Program-made: the position numbers and the translations under genes
Part shown: one piece after another, positions 55,201 to 63,023 of the stretch
Numbering within the stretch: the stretch's first letter is position 1
Layout: the number at the start of each line of letters is the position of its first letter
Assembly (NCBI GenBank): GCA_021298015.1
Contig: JAJTGY010000036.1
Coordinates: forward strand, 1 to 64,000
DNA from: Flammeovirgaceae bacterium
GTDB taxonomy: Bacteria > Bacteroidota > Bacteroidia > Cytophagales > Cyclobacteriaceae
Length of the DNA stretch: 64,000 bases
Reading direction: 5' to 3'
Notes under the pieces: generated by a model
Databases searched by the model: none
What the model was told of the DNA's origin: nothing
Seen by the model: the letters and a program-made list of their open reading frames with translations, nothing else

Positions 55201-58200
55201 GCAGCGCCTTCGCTGCCGGATTTGTTTCCTGTTTCATTTCTGGGTCTTGCACAAAAAGTTGCGGCCGGATTTTATTACAACTGTCAGTGGGTTGTGGAAA
55301 ACAAGGGTATTGCAGCACCAGAACTGAATTCGGGCTGGGTAGATAAAGTGTACCTTTCCAAGGAATCTGTTTTTGACGAAAGCAAGGCGCAGCTAATCGG
55401 GCAGAGTTATACTGAAATAAGCGGTGGTTCTGTTTTCGGGCCCGGTGGAAGCATAACCGTTGAGGAACCGCTGTTTGTGCCTTTAGCAATACCAGACGGC
55501 TTTTATTATGTTTTTGTGAAGTTGAATGATGATGGGCGCCTGGCTGAAAGTAACATGCCCAATAATATTTTTCGATCGGGGGAGACCATTGAAATAGTGC
55601 GCGGCAGTAATCCGCCTTCGGGGCTTGCCTGCGATAATTTTTTTGATGCGTGTGAAATCGCCATTTCTCAAAATGGGTTTGGCTACGATACTAAAAATAT
55701 TTCTTTCGACTTGACCAGCGCCACTACCGAACCCGGTGAACAATTTTCAACAAGCATACATCAAAAGCATGGAAAATCGGTTTGGTACAAGTTTACCATT
55801 CCCATCCAACGCATGGTAGAGATTGCTATCCCTGAGGAGGATAATGCTCCTCACCTGGGCATAACCTCGATAGGCGTTACCGTTTTCAGGGCTCCCTCAA
55901 TACCGGGATTGCCCAAGGTGAGCTATCCGGGCGGAACCGGAAGCGACTTAGCTGACTTTACTCAGTTAACCAAATTCGGTGTGACCGGAAATTATTGTTT
56001 ACCTGCCGGCACCTACTACGTTAGGTTCAGTGCTCGGGAATATGTAGCGAATCAAAGGATTTTTGGTAGCATTATTTTTAGGACAGCTGCGGAACATACG
56101 CAAAGCACTTATGCATACGACCGGGCAATTCATGCCTATCAATTTCCCACATTAAATAAACAGTGGCAGACCGTTACTTTTGATGTGGGATGTCTGAGTC
56201 TCGATAATGAAGAGGAGGTATTTGTATCCCTAAAAAACACAAATCCTGTGGCAAATTACCGAGACTATACACAAACGGCATGGTTTACGTTTCGCACCGG
56301 CCAATATGCTGATGCTGTCCGAATTTTGCTGAGTGGCATCAAAACCTTTAGTGATGAGTATAAGGTGGGTGTAAAGGTGTATAAGGGAAACGTGAGAACA
56401 GAACCGATAAACGCGCTGGTGTTAATTGATTCTGCGAAATTTGAGTATCGCGCACTGCCTAATGAGCAGCTCCCGCGCCTGGATTACCTGTGTAACGTTG
56501 TTCCAGACGGAACTTATTCAATACAGTTATTTTTCTACAAGTACGCCTCCAGCCGTTTTACTTTACAAATTAGGGATTTGGGAACTCAATTAACTGCAGG
56601 TGTTTCGCCCTCCAATCCGGTACAACTTGGCGTCTTGGATAGTGATTTTAGCCTGGGTGAGGCTAATTTTGATGGGTACACTAAGCCGCCCGGAAAAAAG
56701 ACATCTTATCAAAACAATTTCGCCTGCAATGCTTACATGCGCGACAACCAGGCTTGTGGCTATTCGCCAACCAATGGCATATTGCTTTACGACGGTATAA
56801 AATTTAACCTGTCGCAGTGGTACACCTTTGAATTAGACCGCGTATCAAATGTGCTTATTGCGAGCCGCAGTCCTAACATAAAACAAGCAATACTTTTTCG
56901 GGGAGACGTGAAGAAAGTTTGCGATGGTACGGGGATCACAACTTTGTTAGGCTCATCGAAAAAAGGGCAGCTCGCAACACCAGTAATATCAAACTATGGA
57001 TTCGAAGAGCAGTTTACTTTTGATCGGAAATGCCTGGAACCCGGAGTGTATTCTTTGCAAGTATTAGGCAGAGCCGATTCCCTTGACATTCTTGGGATTC
57101 TTTCAAATCTTGGGTTACAAAACTTCGTGGAGTTCTTTGTGCAACGGCAGCAACCTTCCAACAAGTTTAATTTGTCATCACTGGAAGCGATTGATAACGT
57201 AGGGGCTTTCGGTGTTTCCCGCAATAACTTACAAGTATTGGCAGAGGTCGATACCTTTGGCTGTGCCGTTACTCCTCTACCTGTTGATGTTTGTTCCGGG
57301 AATTTTCATGGAGCGATATATCGGCAATTTGAGGTAACCGAAGAGGGATCAATGAGAATTTCGGATACGTTCAGCAACAAGTTGTATCGCGGTGCTATCA
57401 CGCAGGTACCCACTACAAGCAGATTTGTTATCGGGGAAGCAATGGCACCATGTTCAGGAACCGCAACCTACTGCTTGTCTGTGGGGAAATATACATTGGT
57501 TTCATTCGGTGGTTTTGCCCAGGTCGGCCGTGTATCCCAGCCTACTTTTAAATTTAATGCCTACCGTAATTCGAACTTCAAGACTCCCGCAACATCCGAG
57601 CAAATTGGCGACATCACGGCCAGTTTAAATTCTGGCGGAGGCACCGGAGTTGTTACGAGTCAGGCCGCTTTAATAACCTGCGAATCCCATTTGTTTACTA
57701 TCGGTAACTTCGATAACTGCGATAGTCAATATGACAAAATGTTTTTCAGGGAATTTGAACTCACGGAAGCTATGCCAGTAACGATAACGGGTTCAAATCA
57801 CTACCATGATGTGTTGCGGCCACCAGCGGTACGGTTGCTTAAGGGTTCTGCACGCGAAGGATTGAGTACATTACAGCGATTAGATCCTGAATATTCCTAC
57901 AATAATGATCCGGATTGTAAGTTTGGATCGGGTTTTGAATCGCCAAGATGGATCAGTAATACATGCAAACCGCTACCCCCGGGTAAGTACACGGTAGTTT
58001 ATTATGCCAGCGGTGGCAGTTATGATGGCATGGGTAATGGTAGGTATACGAGTAGCTCGGCCGGTAACTTTAGCTCCATTACGATCCGAAAGACAACACG
58101 GAATTTAGTATCACAATTTAATCGACCAACGGCTGCTTCTGATGAGGGACGTATAGAATGGTCGAGAAAACCGTCTACGGCCAGTGCGTACCCATTTAAC

Positions 58201-61200
58201 GCACGAGTTTATCAGTTTCAAAAAGAGCAATTTACGTGTATTTCGGATGCCGCTGATTTGGCAAATATTCAGCCATTCCCTTCTGGTTACAGCAGAGTAG
58301 TGTACTATGTATTCCGGTTGAATAAGGCGTCTTTTTTCAGGATTTCTTTGGGAAGTATTTCAGGTGCTTTTGGTGGTTTTACAACTGATCTTAAGGCTTG
58401 GCTTTATCCGTTTGATGTTCGGTATGATTATCCAAGGCTGTCGCAAAGTGATCCGATTGGGTCGACCCGTTCCGATGTCCCCGGAAATCAGCTTGAGTTT
58501 TGTGATCTTTCGCCAGGTGTTTATTCACTTGTGGTTTTTGTTCCTGATGGCGATGCTTTCAATGGTATGTCGGTTCAACCCAGCGTATATCTTGAAAGAC
58601 CGCAGCCAACGTTGTACGATACGCCCCTCAAGGCTTATGATTATCGGGTTGTGCCCGGGGATGGCAGAACGTGGTATGGAAATCCGTACGATACACATCC
58701 CAGCGGTAATCCGGTACTACCCCCCACCAGCGACTTTATTTCATGTAAAACCGGGGGGCTGGTAGACCCAACGGGAGTATCACAAGATGATGAAATTATT
58801 CCACCGCTTGCCGTAGATGAACCTTCGTTATATTGTTATGTGAATTCAAGTTCCTATAAAGCCCAGTATCCGGTGGGCGTAAACAAGGTGCACAGAAACG
58901 GCAGAAAAACGCTCTGGTATTCTTTTCAAATTCAGGGTGGCGGTGATGTAATTGTAGGAGTTCATAATAGAACACCTGAAAGAGGTGGGATAAATTTTTC
59001 TGAGGGCAACACTTCATTAGACGAGGAATTGGATGGGTCTGGATTACAATACTCATATTCTGTGTACGAGTATACACCCAATGCAAATATTCTCTCGCAA
59101 CATCCACAAGCACACAGCTATTCCCTATCCGATCTCGCCAAGTTTAACCTCCTACAGGGAACGGATGCTTCTTTGAAATTTAAAACATGGAATGTGAGGC
59201 GTGACCCATGGGGTTTTTGTATTCCCTCATCGCAATTGGTCAGGTGGGCTATTGATCCTTGCGAGGGAAATGCTGTAAAGCGCTATTTTGTTGTGGTTGA
59301 AAACCACGAATCTATCGATATCAATAGTCAGGTGGAAGTGAGTGTTCGTCATTTTAAGAATGTTGATAAACATCCGGCTAATGATTTGAAAGTGAATTCA
59401 TATACCATTAAGTCATCTTCCTCAGCAACGGTTTTGGGCGAAGGTATTTATCAGGGCGAAAGTTCCACCTTCAACTGTGCAACCGGAGACAGTGATGACC
59501 AGACCAGTTGCGGAGGGAAAACCATTTGGTGGAAGTTTGATTCAAAAGAGGCGGGTAAAGTTCGCATTAACTACGATATTCAATTACTGCAAAATGGAGC
59601 CCGGCCGGTTTACGAAACCCGGTTTAATGATCCGCTTCGTGCTGATATTGATCGCGATCCCTCAAATGAAGAGGTGGTATTGTATTGGGAAAAAATAGAT
59701 CCAAAGACGAATCAAAAATATCTCCGCAAAATTCCACTACAAAGAAAAACCTTTAATGGTAGTAATTGGGGCGAGGGTTGCCTTGCACAAGGCACTTACT
59801 ATGTCAGCCTTACCGGCTGTAACTACACAGCGCTTCCGGTAAAGCCAACGATTTGGATTGTGCCAGAAGGCGGAGATGTGTGTGGTCGCCCCGTGACAGT
59901 AACGGTGAACGCTAATAATGCCAGCTACGAAAAATCCTCAAGCATTGATTGCCACACATGGAGTGCCGATTTTGGGGAAAAAGGATTCACCAATACGGGT
60001 TGCTTTTTTGAAGGTAGCCCTACTAGTTACCCCCGCGCACAAAAGCATGCCGATTCGGTTAAATCAACCTGGTTCAAATTTCAAGTAGGGTCAATCGGGG
60101 GAAAGGCGGATATGCGTTTTGAATTCAATTATCAAAATACTTCACAGTCGTTTGTTGGAGCCGGTGATATTAAATACCGAGTATTGTATGGGACTTGCGG
60201 GGCAATGCGTGCCGGAGAATGTCAAAACAGCATCAACCAGTATTTCCAGCTGGATTGTATGCCTGATAAAACAGACTATTACATTCAGGTGGTTTCACCG
60301 GCAAAGGCATTAGGAATTGTTTCCGTTAAATTAGTGGTTAAGCAACCTGCTAATCTTTTGTGTACCCCTCAAGATGTTGATCCGCTACGCGTTCAATTCG
60401 ATTTGGTCAATTCGTGCAAAGGGCAAGATCTGCAAACAGTAAATCTTTCTTCTCAGGGAGAATTCATAAGTTATGAGTGGACCGTAAATGGACAGACAAT
60501 GCCCAGCACTAGCCTTAACCCGGTGTTTTCAGCCCAGAATACCAGCAGTGTCTCGATTAAACTTGCAGTAAAAAACTCGCTTACTGATAAAGTTGTTTCA
60601 TTGACAAAGGTATTTAGTCTGTTTGATGCACCCTTAACTAATTGGGCTGTAGCACATGATAACGGAAGTGTTTTACAGTTTCCGGTAGAAAATAACCTGA
60701 GTTTTTACGCGAATGCTTCCAACACATCACAGGATCCACCCACGTCATTTGAGTGGGATTTTGGAAATGATTCTCTGTATGCGCAGGCCAATCAGATGAA
60801 TCCGGTAAATATTAAGTATCGACCAAAAGATATCGGCATCTTCAACGTGAAATTGAAAAGTATTTCGGGTTCATGTTATTTTGAAGATCAGAAGGAAGTA
60901 ATAACCATAGGTACATTGGCTAGGAAAGTTACGAAATGCACCGGTTCGTCCATAAGTCTGGATGGTGGTACACCAGAAGATGATGGGGTAACTTATGAGT
61001 GGTTCAAAGGTAGCTCAACTAACATCATGAGTACAGCGAGAAGAATTAGCACAGTCGATGCAGACCTGTACACGGTAAAGAGAAAACTTACATCAGGTGC
61101 CCAGCAGATTTTTCTTTTTGAAGTTGTGAATCTTAATTTACCTGCTTTATCATTAGGGGCTGATGTGCAAATTTGCGAGGGTGAACCGGCCATTCTCAGG

Positions 61201-62931
61201 CCTGTTACAATTAACAAATCTGATATTGTAGAGTATTTGTGGGCTACTGGTGGTAAAGGCGATCAATTGGCCGTTTCGGCTCAAGGTAAATATTGGCTGG
61301 AGGTTAGAGACAAAAACAATTGTATAGGCCGTGATACTGTTAAAGTCAGTTATCGAACGAGCGTTCCTTTTTCGCTCGGAAAAGACGTTCATGTGTGTAA
61401 AGACGGAGTAGTAACACTTAGCACAGGGTTTAGCAACTCGGGTGGTTATTCACATTATTGGTCAACTGGCGAGACTGCTGAAACAATTACGACATCAGTT
61501 CACGGTTCTTATTGGGTAAAAGTGACCTCTCCAATGGGATGTTCGTCCTTCGACACCGTCAAAGTGAGCACGTCTAATCAAATACCGGTAGCTCTGGGAA
61601 GTGGCAAAAAATTGTGCGGAAGTGAGGAAACGGTTCTTCAATCGTCATACACATACCCCAATGCATCCTACTCATGGTATAAAGACGATGTCTTTGTTTC
61701 CTCCACGTCAACATTTTCAACCAAAACAGCGGGTATATATAAATTAAAGATTTCGCAGGGGGCGGGCTGCTCCGGGGTTGGTGCCGTTGAAGTCAAAACA
61801 CCACATCAGGTGCCAGTAAACTTAGGTCAAAATGTAGCTATGTGCCAGGGCGAAACCGCGGTACTCAATGCCTTTGTGCAGGGTGCAAGCTACCTGTGGT
61901 CTACTACTCCACCGGCAACTACTCCTCAGTTGAGTGTTTCGGTACCTGGCGTTTATCGTGTTGTGGCGAGGCATCCAGACTTGTGCGATGGCACAAGTCA
62001 GGTAACAGTAACATTAATGCCATCTCAACCCATTAATCTGGGGGCAGACAAATTCATTTGTAAGGATACTCAGGTAACGCTGGATGCCGGTGTCGATTTG
62101 GATAATTACTTGTGGTCTAACGGAGCTGTTACACGCACAATAACAGTAGGCGAGGGATCTTACTCCGTATCTGGAACGAGATCAGGTATTTGTTTCATTT
62201 CCGAAAATATCTTGGTTAACAGGTTTGCCGATCAGTTTTTTGTTAATTTGGGTGCCGACACTATACATTGTACAGGACAGCCGCTCACACTTAACGTAAG
62301 TAAAGCCGGGCTGCAATATAGTTGGAGCACAGGAAGTACTGCGCAGGCAATTGAAGTGAATCAGTCTGGCACATATAATGTGCGTGTAACCGACCAGCAT
62401 GGTTGTATTACCAGTGATGAGATAGTCGCATCCGTGAAGCCATTATTTGATCCACTGGTGATTGGGCCAAGCGAAATTTGTAACGAAATAACAGGTGTTT
62501 TCCGGGTAGAGAATGCGGAGCCACAATGGACATTTGCATGGGTTGATGGTTCTACTAAGCCGCGCCTCGATGTTACTCAACCTGGAACCTACAGTGTTAC
62601 GATTACCGACCACGCCACGGGTTGTGTTGCCACAAAGCAAATGGAAGTAGTACGTAATGATGTGTGTGAACCTTGCCGGGATGTTCAAATTTACCCCAAT
62701 CCGTACGTGGAGTCTAAAGCGTTGCGCCTGGTCTTCCCTGAAAAATGCGCGATTCCCAGTCGCCTGATCTTAACGCTCTACGAAGGCAGTGGCAAGCAGA
62801 TACCGCTGACTGCAGACCGCTATTCAGATCGAGAGTATGTATTGTATTTGCCTTCGCTAAGTTCAGGGCAATACTACGTGAGGATTAAATTGGATAAAGG
62901 AGTAGTTACACTTAAACTGCAAGTTTTGTGA
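49294..62931 (+). CDS. Giant modular T9SS surface protein (4545 aa)
   Basis: One uninterrupted frame. A signal peptide (to about 24) is followed by: six EYF repeats of about 75 aa (29-522; YFIDTDPGVGN, QLGVRVKDEAGRW); nine Kre9/KNH-like Ig modules of about 95 aa (529-1394); a pre-peptidase-C-like domain (1395-1528); an Ig and an Fn3-like module (1529-1706); three CARDB domains (1709-2102; LSVSKTTLVAGQEF); a long run of Cys-containing PPC-like modules (2109-3686); PKD-like modules (3716-3870); eight Ig modules of type LGADxxxCxGE (3882-4453); and a T9SS sorting domain (4457-4545; IYPNPY). Likely a surface adhesin or gliding protein. I start at ATG 49294 (MRFYYCVVV) instead of TTG 49288. Boundaries are approximate and by eye. 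Confidence 0.85.
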   Translation: MRFYYCVVVVLLGINGVCISSLRAQNYTHFEYFLDTNDAGIGLNNLLSYKPGKVEKVDFAVGTTPGQHVLSVRFKSSNGSWSAVTTSVVDYYPPVNGLSGVTSFFIVPDSYLDDNNLLVSGEHFIEPDPGVGSGSGFSFSPATSLFNYNIANIAPGALATNVGYEIGTRFKDSRGNWGQADYASFFVYDFPSVTNTLIGAGEYFLGNDPGPGSGTFFTFNPANPTGAQVINTTALLPSMLQAGSHQLGVRLLDKNNKWGSSAYAQFFLFNTPLSFTNNKIIKGEYFVVGDADPGIGQGTAFSISPSAIQFSDFVVSNIALPTNLPFGSHQLAVRVMDEVGTWSHTVYSNFFNQSVFFITNKAITQMEYFIDTDPGVGNAIQVEFDGNSFGGSPQLTTGPITAPFGAHQLGVRVKDEAGRWGHPQYSAFYVMPTASLAENKKITAMQVFFGSDPGIGASQTVTIPLANPQTQVVDRPVNIDILPFNLEKGEAGMNKTHVVGIRVKDEANAWSQASAAQFEINDQEVEVNVKVVSPNNGEIFYTGQVLPIHWSYHPSIVNKSLDIYYSLNGIDWFLIASDQTTGSFNWTIPTNMASSLNCRIRIRQDAGEGSTPYFDESDNFFQIRRFGTELTSPAPNTTFFWWQSVPFGWMNNGLPADATVKIDMTLSGSNVTQTINPAAIPVNDLQYTSWSVPSGTAEGAYEFSIYPDEQPQNGQTIVLNLKKPKISVNSLASEYYHGTTLPIVWSTAGVPANALVSISVLNPATDLYESLATVVNSGLYNWVIPVTGTFTGTSRIKLTWAEHVEITVLSSPFVMKEAYLSFVNPSGSGAVVYQHDQYNFQWDSRGVGSGTVTLQYRLQGSNEIWNTIDASLPVIGSKVWTVGNDTGAGSYEVRIMTGGFQDLATIQVKQPFIVVNTPLGTHQGSIGLQWTSDLPANATINLFHEYAGIRSSIATAISNTGNYQWQSFNLPPGDYKVIAQWAAHPLVESVSGIFDVLTPSIVIDTPLMNSSYNPGNTVNLAWTGLGIANQVKLETSTNNLLWVDRLSNLPGTGSSSYVLPTDLELGTTFYFRLSWQAGYGTVYTSVRSIHIGNPILTIASIPTLYTANVHSVSWDAAGISDTEDVSLEIKSTENNGTWQSIQGPTLVKATAKNFTWNIPSDLAAGWYQIRVRLITDTSVESISIPFSIAHPSVSLITPNGNNQIYYLGSNVSVSWVSSGMPGATYSLDYTSNYTTDAGSTWVEVAGGVTGNSLTWQVPISLTPSANVRMRVRSSTNSSDVSNSSFQVKLPVITLTNPKDIEVDRFSVWASGQSRRVSWLTEGFTGTVSIDYTTDLGSTAPVWNTLASSVPASALEKVVTVPHVSASTDVKLRVVSEAFQEYVSSAVNIKFQPALAGDTDVNPLVVAFDNPWLPDHIDFEDTKSSTTFSHNYTGTSHLATHDIYYMFTVPSACTDAISIKLVNTSYGYSRIFLLDKNRNYITHSDGQFPVIERTGAGLQAGENYYIVVQGGQDPFSYTLRVDRVEHEVKLGADQETCPGQVVALTSNVTGDEYSWLVVNPPATGSIKAGDETLSTAHVTGPGTFKLHVTKNQCTKSDEVAVLINNKTIGVFSVNLPGNGAINSRMPLAFTWGSAVNATNYDFFIWPSGQDEPAVDDTPNSPGVSNLTSLLTTVTQGLQYNQSYKWKVRARNSCYRAFSSQVNTISMAQVPDLVTTIKPLTNKDDKDTTIAVTNAIKIRWTVTNASTITTTQNFSWRDKIYFSTDNLLSSDDRLLRDIANSKSLKKNGETPFFYDAESTFSIPENILTGAYFVIVTSTGLEESNYVNNVAVSVKKVNVSGRPRPNLQVADLSVSKTTLVAGQEFNVSFKVKNVGDAMVEPVFFDGIYLKNGNAPGILLTEIRNFKTSNTSGGATFFYNDLRPGEEYTVTKSVKIPVGIIGNYAILAKSDIYGNVEESAEGDNEAVFSGLTIAAPSLPDLFPVSFLGLAQKVAAGFYYNCQWVVENKGIAAPELNSGWVDKVYLSKESVFDESKAQLIGQSYTEISGGSVFGPGGSITVEEPLFVPLAIPDGFYYVFVKLNDDGRLAESNMPNNIFRSGETIEIVRGSNPPSGLACDNFFDACEIAISQNGFGYDTKNISFDLTSATTEPGEQFSTSIHQKHGKSVWYKFTIPIQRMVEIAIPEEDNAPHLGITSIGVTVFRAPSIPGLPKVSYPGGTGSDLADFTQLTKFGVTGNYCLPAGTYYVRFSAREYVANQRIFGSIIFRTAAEHTQSTYAYDRAIHAYQFPTLNKQWQTVTFDVGCLSLDNEEEVFVSLKNTNPVANYRDYTQTAWFTFRTGQYADAVRILLSGIKTFSDEYKVGVKVYKGNVRTEPINALVLIDSAKFEYRALPNEQLPRLDYLCNVVPDGTYSIQLFFYKYASSRFTLQIRDLGTQLTAGVSPSNPVQLGVLDSDFSLGEANFDGYTKPPGKKTSYQNNFACNAYMRDNQACGYSPTNGILLYDGIKFNLSQWYTFELDRVSNVLIASRSPNIKQAILFRGDVKKVCDGTGITTLLGSSKKGQLATPVISNYGFEEQFTFDRKCLEPGVYSLQVLGRADSLDILGILSNLGLQNFVEFFVQRQQPSNKFNLSSLEAIDNVGAFGVSRNNLQVLAEVDTFGCAVTPLPVDVCSGNFHGAIYRQFEVTEEGSMRISDTFSNKLYRGAITQVPTTSRFVIGEAMAPCSGTATYCLSVGKYTLVSFGGFAQVGRVSQPTFKFNAYRNSNFKTPATSEQIGDITASLNSGGGTGVVTSQAALITCESHLFTIGNFDNCDSQYDKMFFREFELTEAMPVTITGSNHYHDVLRPPAVRLLKGSAREGLSTLQRLDPEYSYNNDPDCKFGSGFESPRWISNTCKPLPPGKYTVVYYASGGSYDGMGNGRYTSSSAGNFSSITIRKTTRNLVSQFNRPTAASDEGRIEWSRKPSTASAYPFNARVYQFQKEQFTCISDAADLANIQPFPSGYSRVVYYVFRLNKASFFRISLGSISGAFGGFTTDLKAWLYPFDVRYDYPRLSQSDPIGSTRSDVPGNQLEFCDLSPGVYSLVVFVPDGDAFNGMSVQPSVYLERPQPTLYDTPLKAYDYRVVPGDGRTWYGNPYDTHPSGNPVLPPTSDFISCKTGGLVDPTGVSQDDEIIPPLAVDEPSLYCYVNSSSYKAQYPVGVNKVHRNGRKTLWYSFQIQGGGDVIVGVHNRTPERGGINFSEGNTSLDEELDGSGLQYSYSVYEYTPNANILSQHPQAHSYSLSDLAKFNLLQGTDASLKFKTWNVRRDPWGFCIPSSQLVRWAIDPCEGNAVKRYFVVVENHESIDINSQVEVSVRHFKNVDKHPANDLKVNSYTIKSSSSATVLGEGIYQGESSTFNCATGDSDDQTSCGGKTIWWKFDSKEAGKVRINYDIQLLQNGARPVYETRFNDPLRADIDRDPSNEEVVLYWEKIDPKTNQKYLRKIPLQRKTFNGSNWGEGCLAQGTYYVSLTGCNYTALPVKPTIWIVPEGGDVCGRPVTVTVNANNASYEKSSSIDCHTWSADFGEKGFTNTGCFFEGSPTSYPRAQKHADSVKSTWFKFQVGSIGGKADMRFEFNYQNTSQSFVGAGDIKYRVLYGTCGAMRAGECQNSINQYFQLDCMPDKTDYYIQVVSPAKALGIVSVKLVVKQPANLLCTPQDVDPLRVQFDLVNSCKGQDLQTVNLSSQGEFISYEWTVNGQTMPSTSLNPVFSAQNTSSVSIKLAVKNSLTDKVVSLTKVFSLFDAPLTNWAVAHDNGSVLQFPVENNLSFYANASNTSQDPPTSFEWDFGNDSLYAQANQMNPVNIKYRPKDIGIFNVKLKSISGSCYFEDQKEVITIGTLARKVTKCTGSSISLDGGTPEDDGVTYEWFKGSSTNIMSTARRISTVDADLYTVKRKLTSGAQQIFLFEVVNLNLPALSLGADVQICEGEPAILRPVTINKSDIVEYLWATGGKGDQLAVSAQGKYWLEVRDKNNCIGRDTVKVSYRTSVPFSLGKDVHVCKDGVVTLSTGFSNSGGYSHYWSTGETAETITTSVHGSYWVKVTSPMGCSSFDTVKVSTSNQIPVALGSGKKLCGSEETVLQSSYTYPNASYSWYKDDVFVSSTSTFSTKTAGIYKLKISQGAGCSGVGAVEVKTPHQVPVNLGQNVAMCQGETAVLNAFVQGASYLWSTTPPATTPQLSVSVPGVYRVVARHPDLCDGTSQVTVTLMPSQPINLGADKFICKDTQVTLDAGVDLDNYLWSNGAVTRTITVGEGSYSVSGTRSGICFISENILVNRFADQFFVNLGADTIHCTGQPLTLNVSKAGLQYSWSTGSTAQAIEVNQSGTYNVRVTDQHGCITSDEIVASVKPLFDPLVIGPSEICNEITGVFRVENAEPQWTFAWVDGSTKPRLDVTQPGTYSVTITDHATGCVATKQMEVVRNDVCEPCRDVQIYPNPYVESKALRLVFPEKCAIPSRLILTLYEGSGKQIPLTADRYSDREYVLYLPSLSSGQYYVRIKLDKGVVTLKLQVL

Positions 62932-63023
62932 ATTTATGTCGAAAAAATGATAGTAGATATGTATCCGGTTTGCTGCCTTCGCCCACACAAATTTTTCCAA
63001 ATCGAGTTACCAAAGATGATGTC

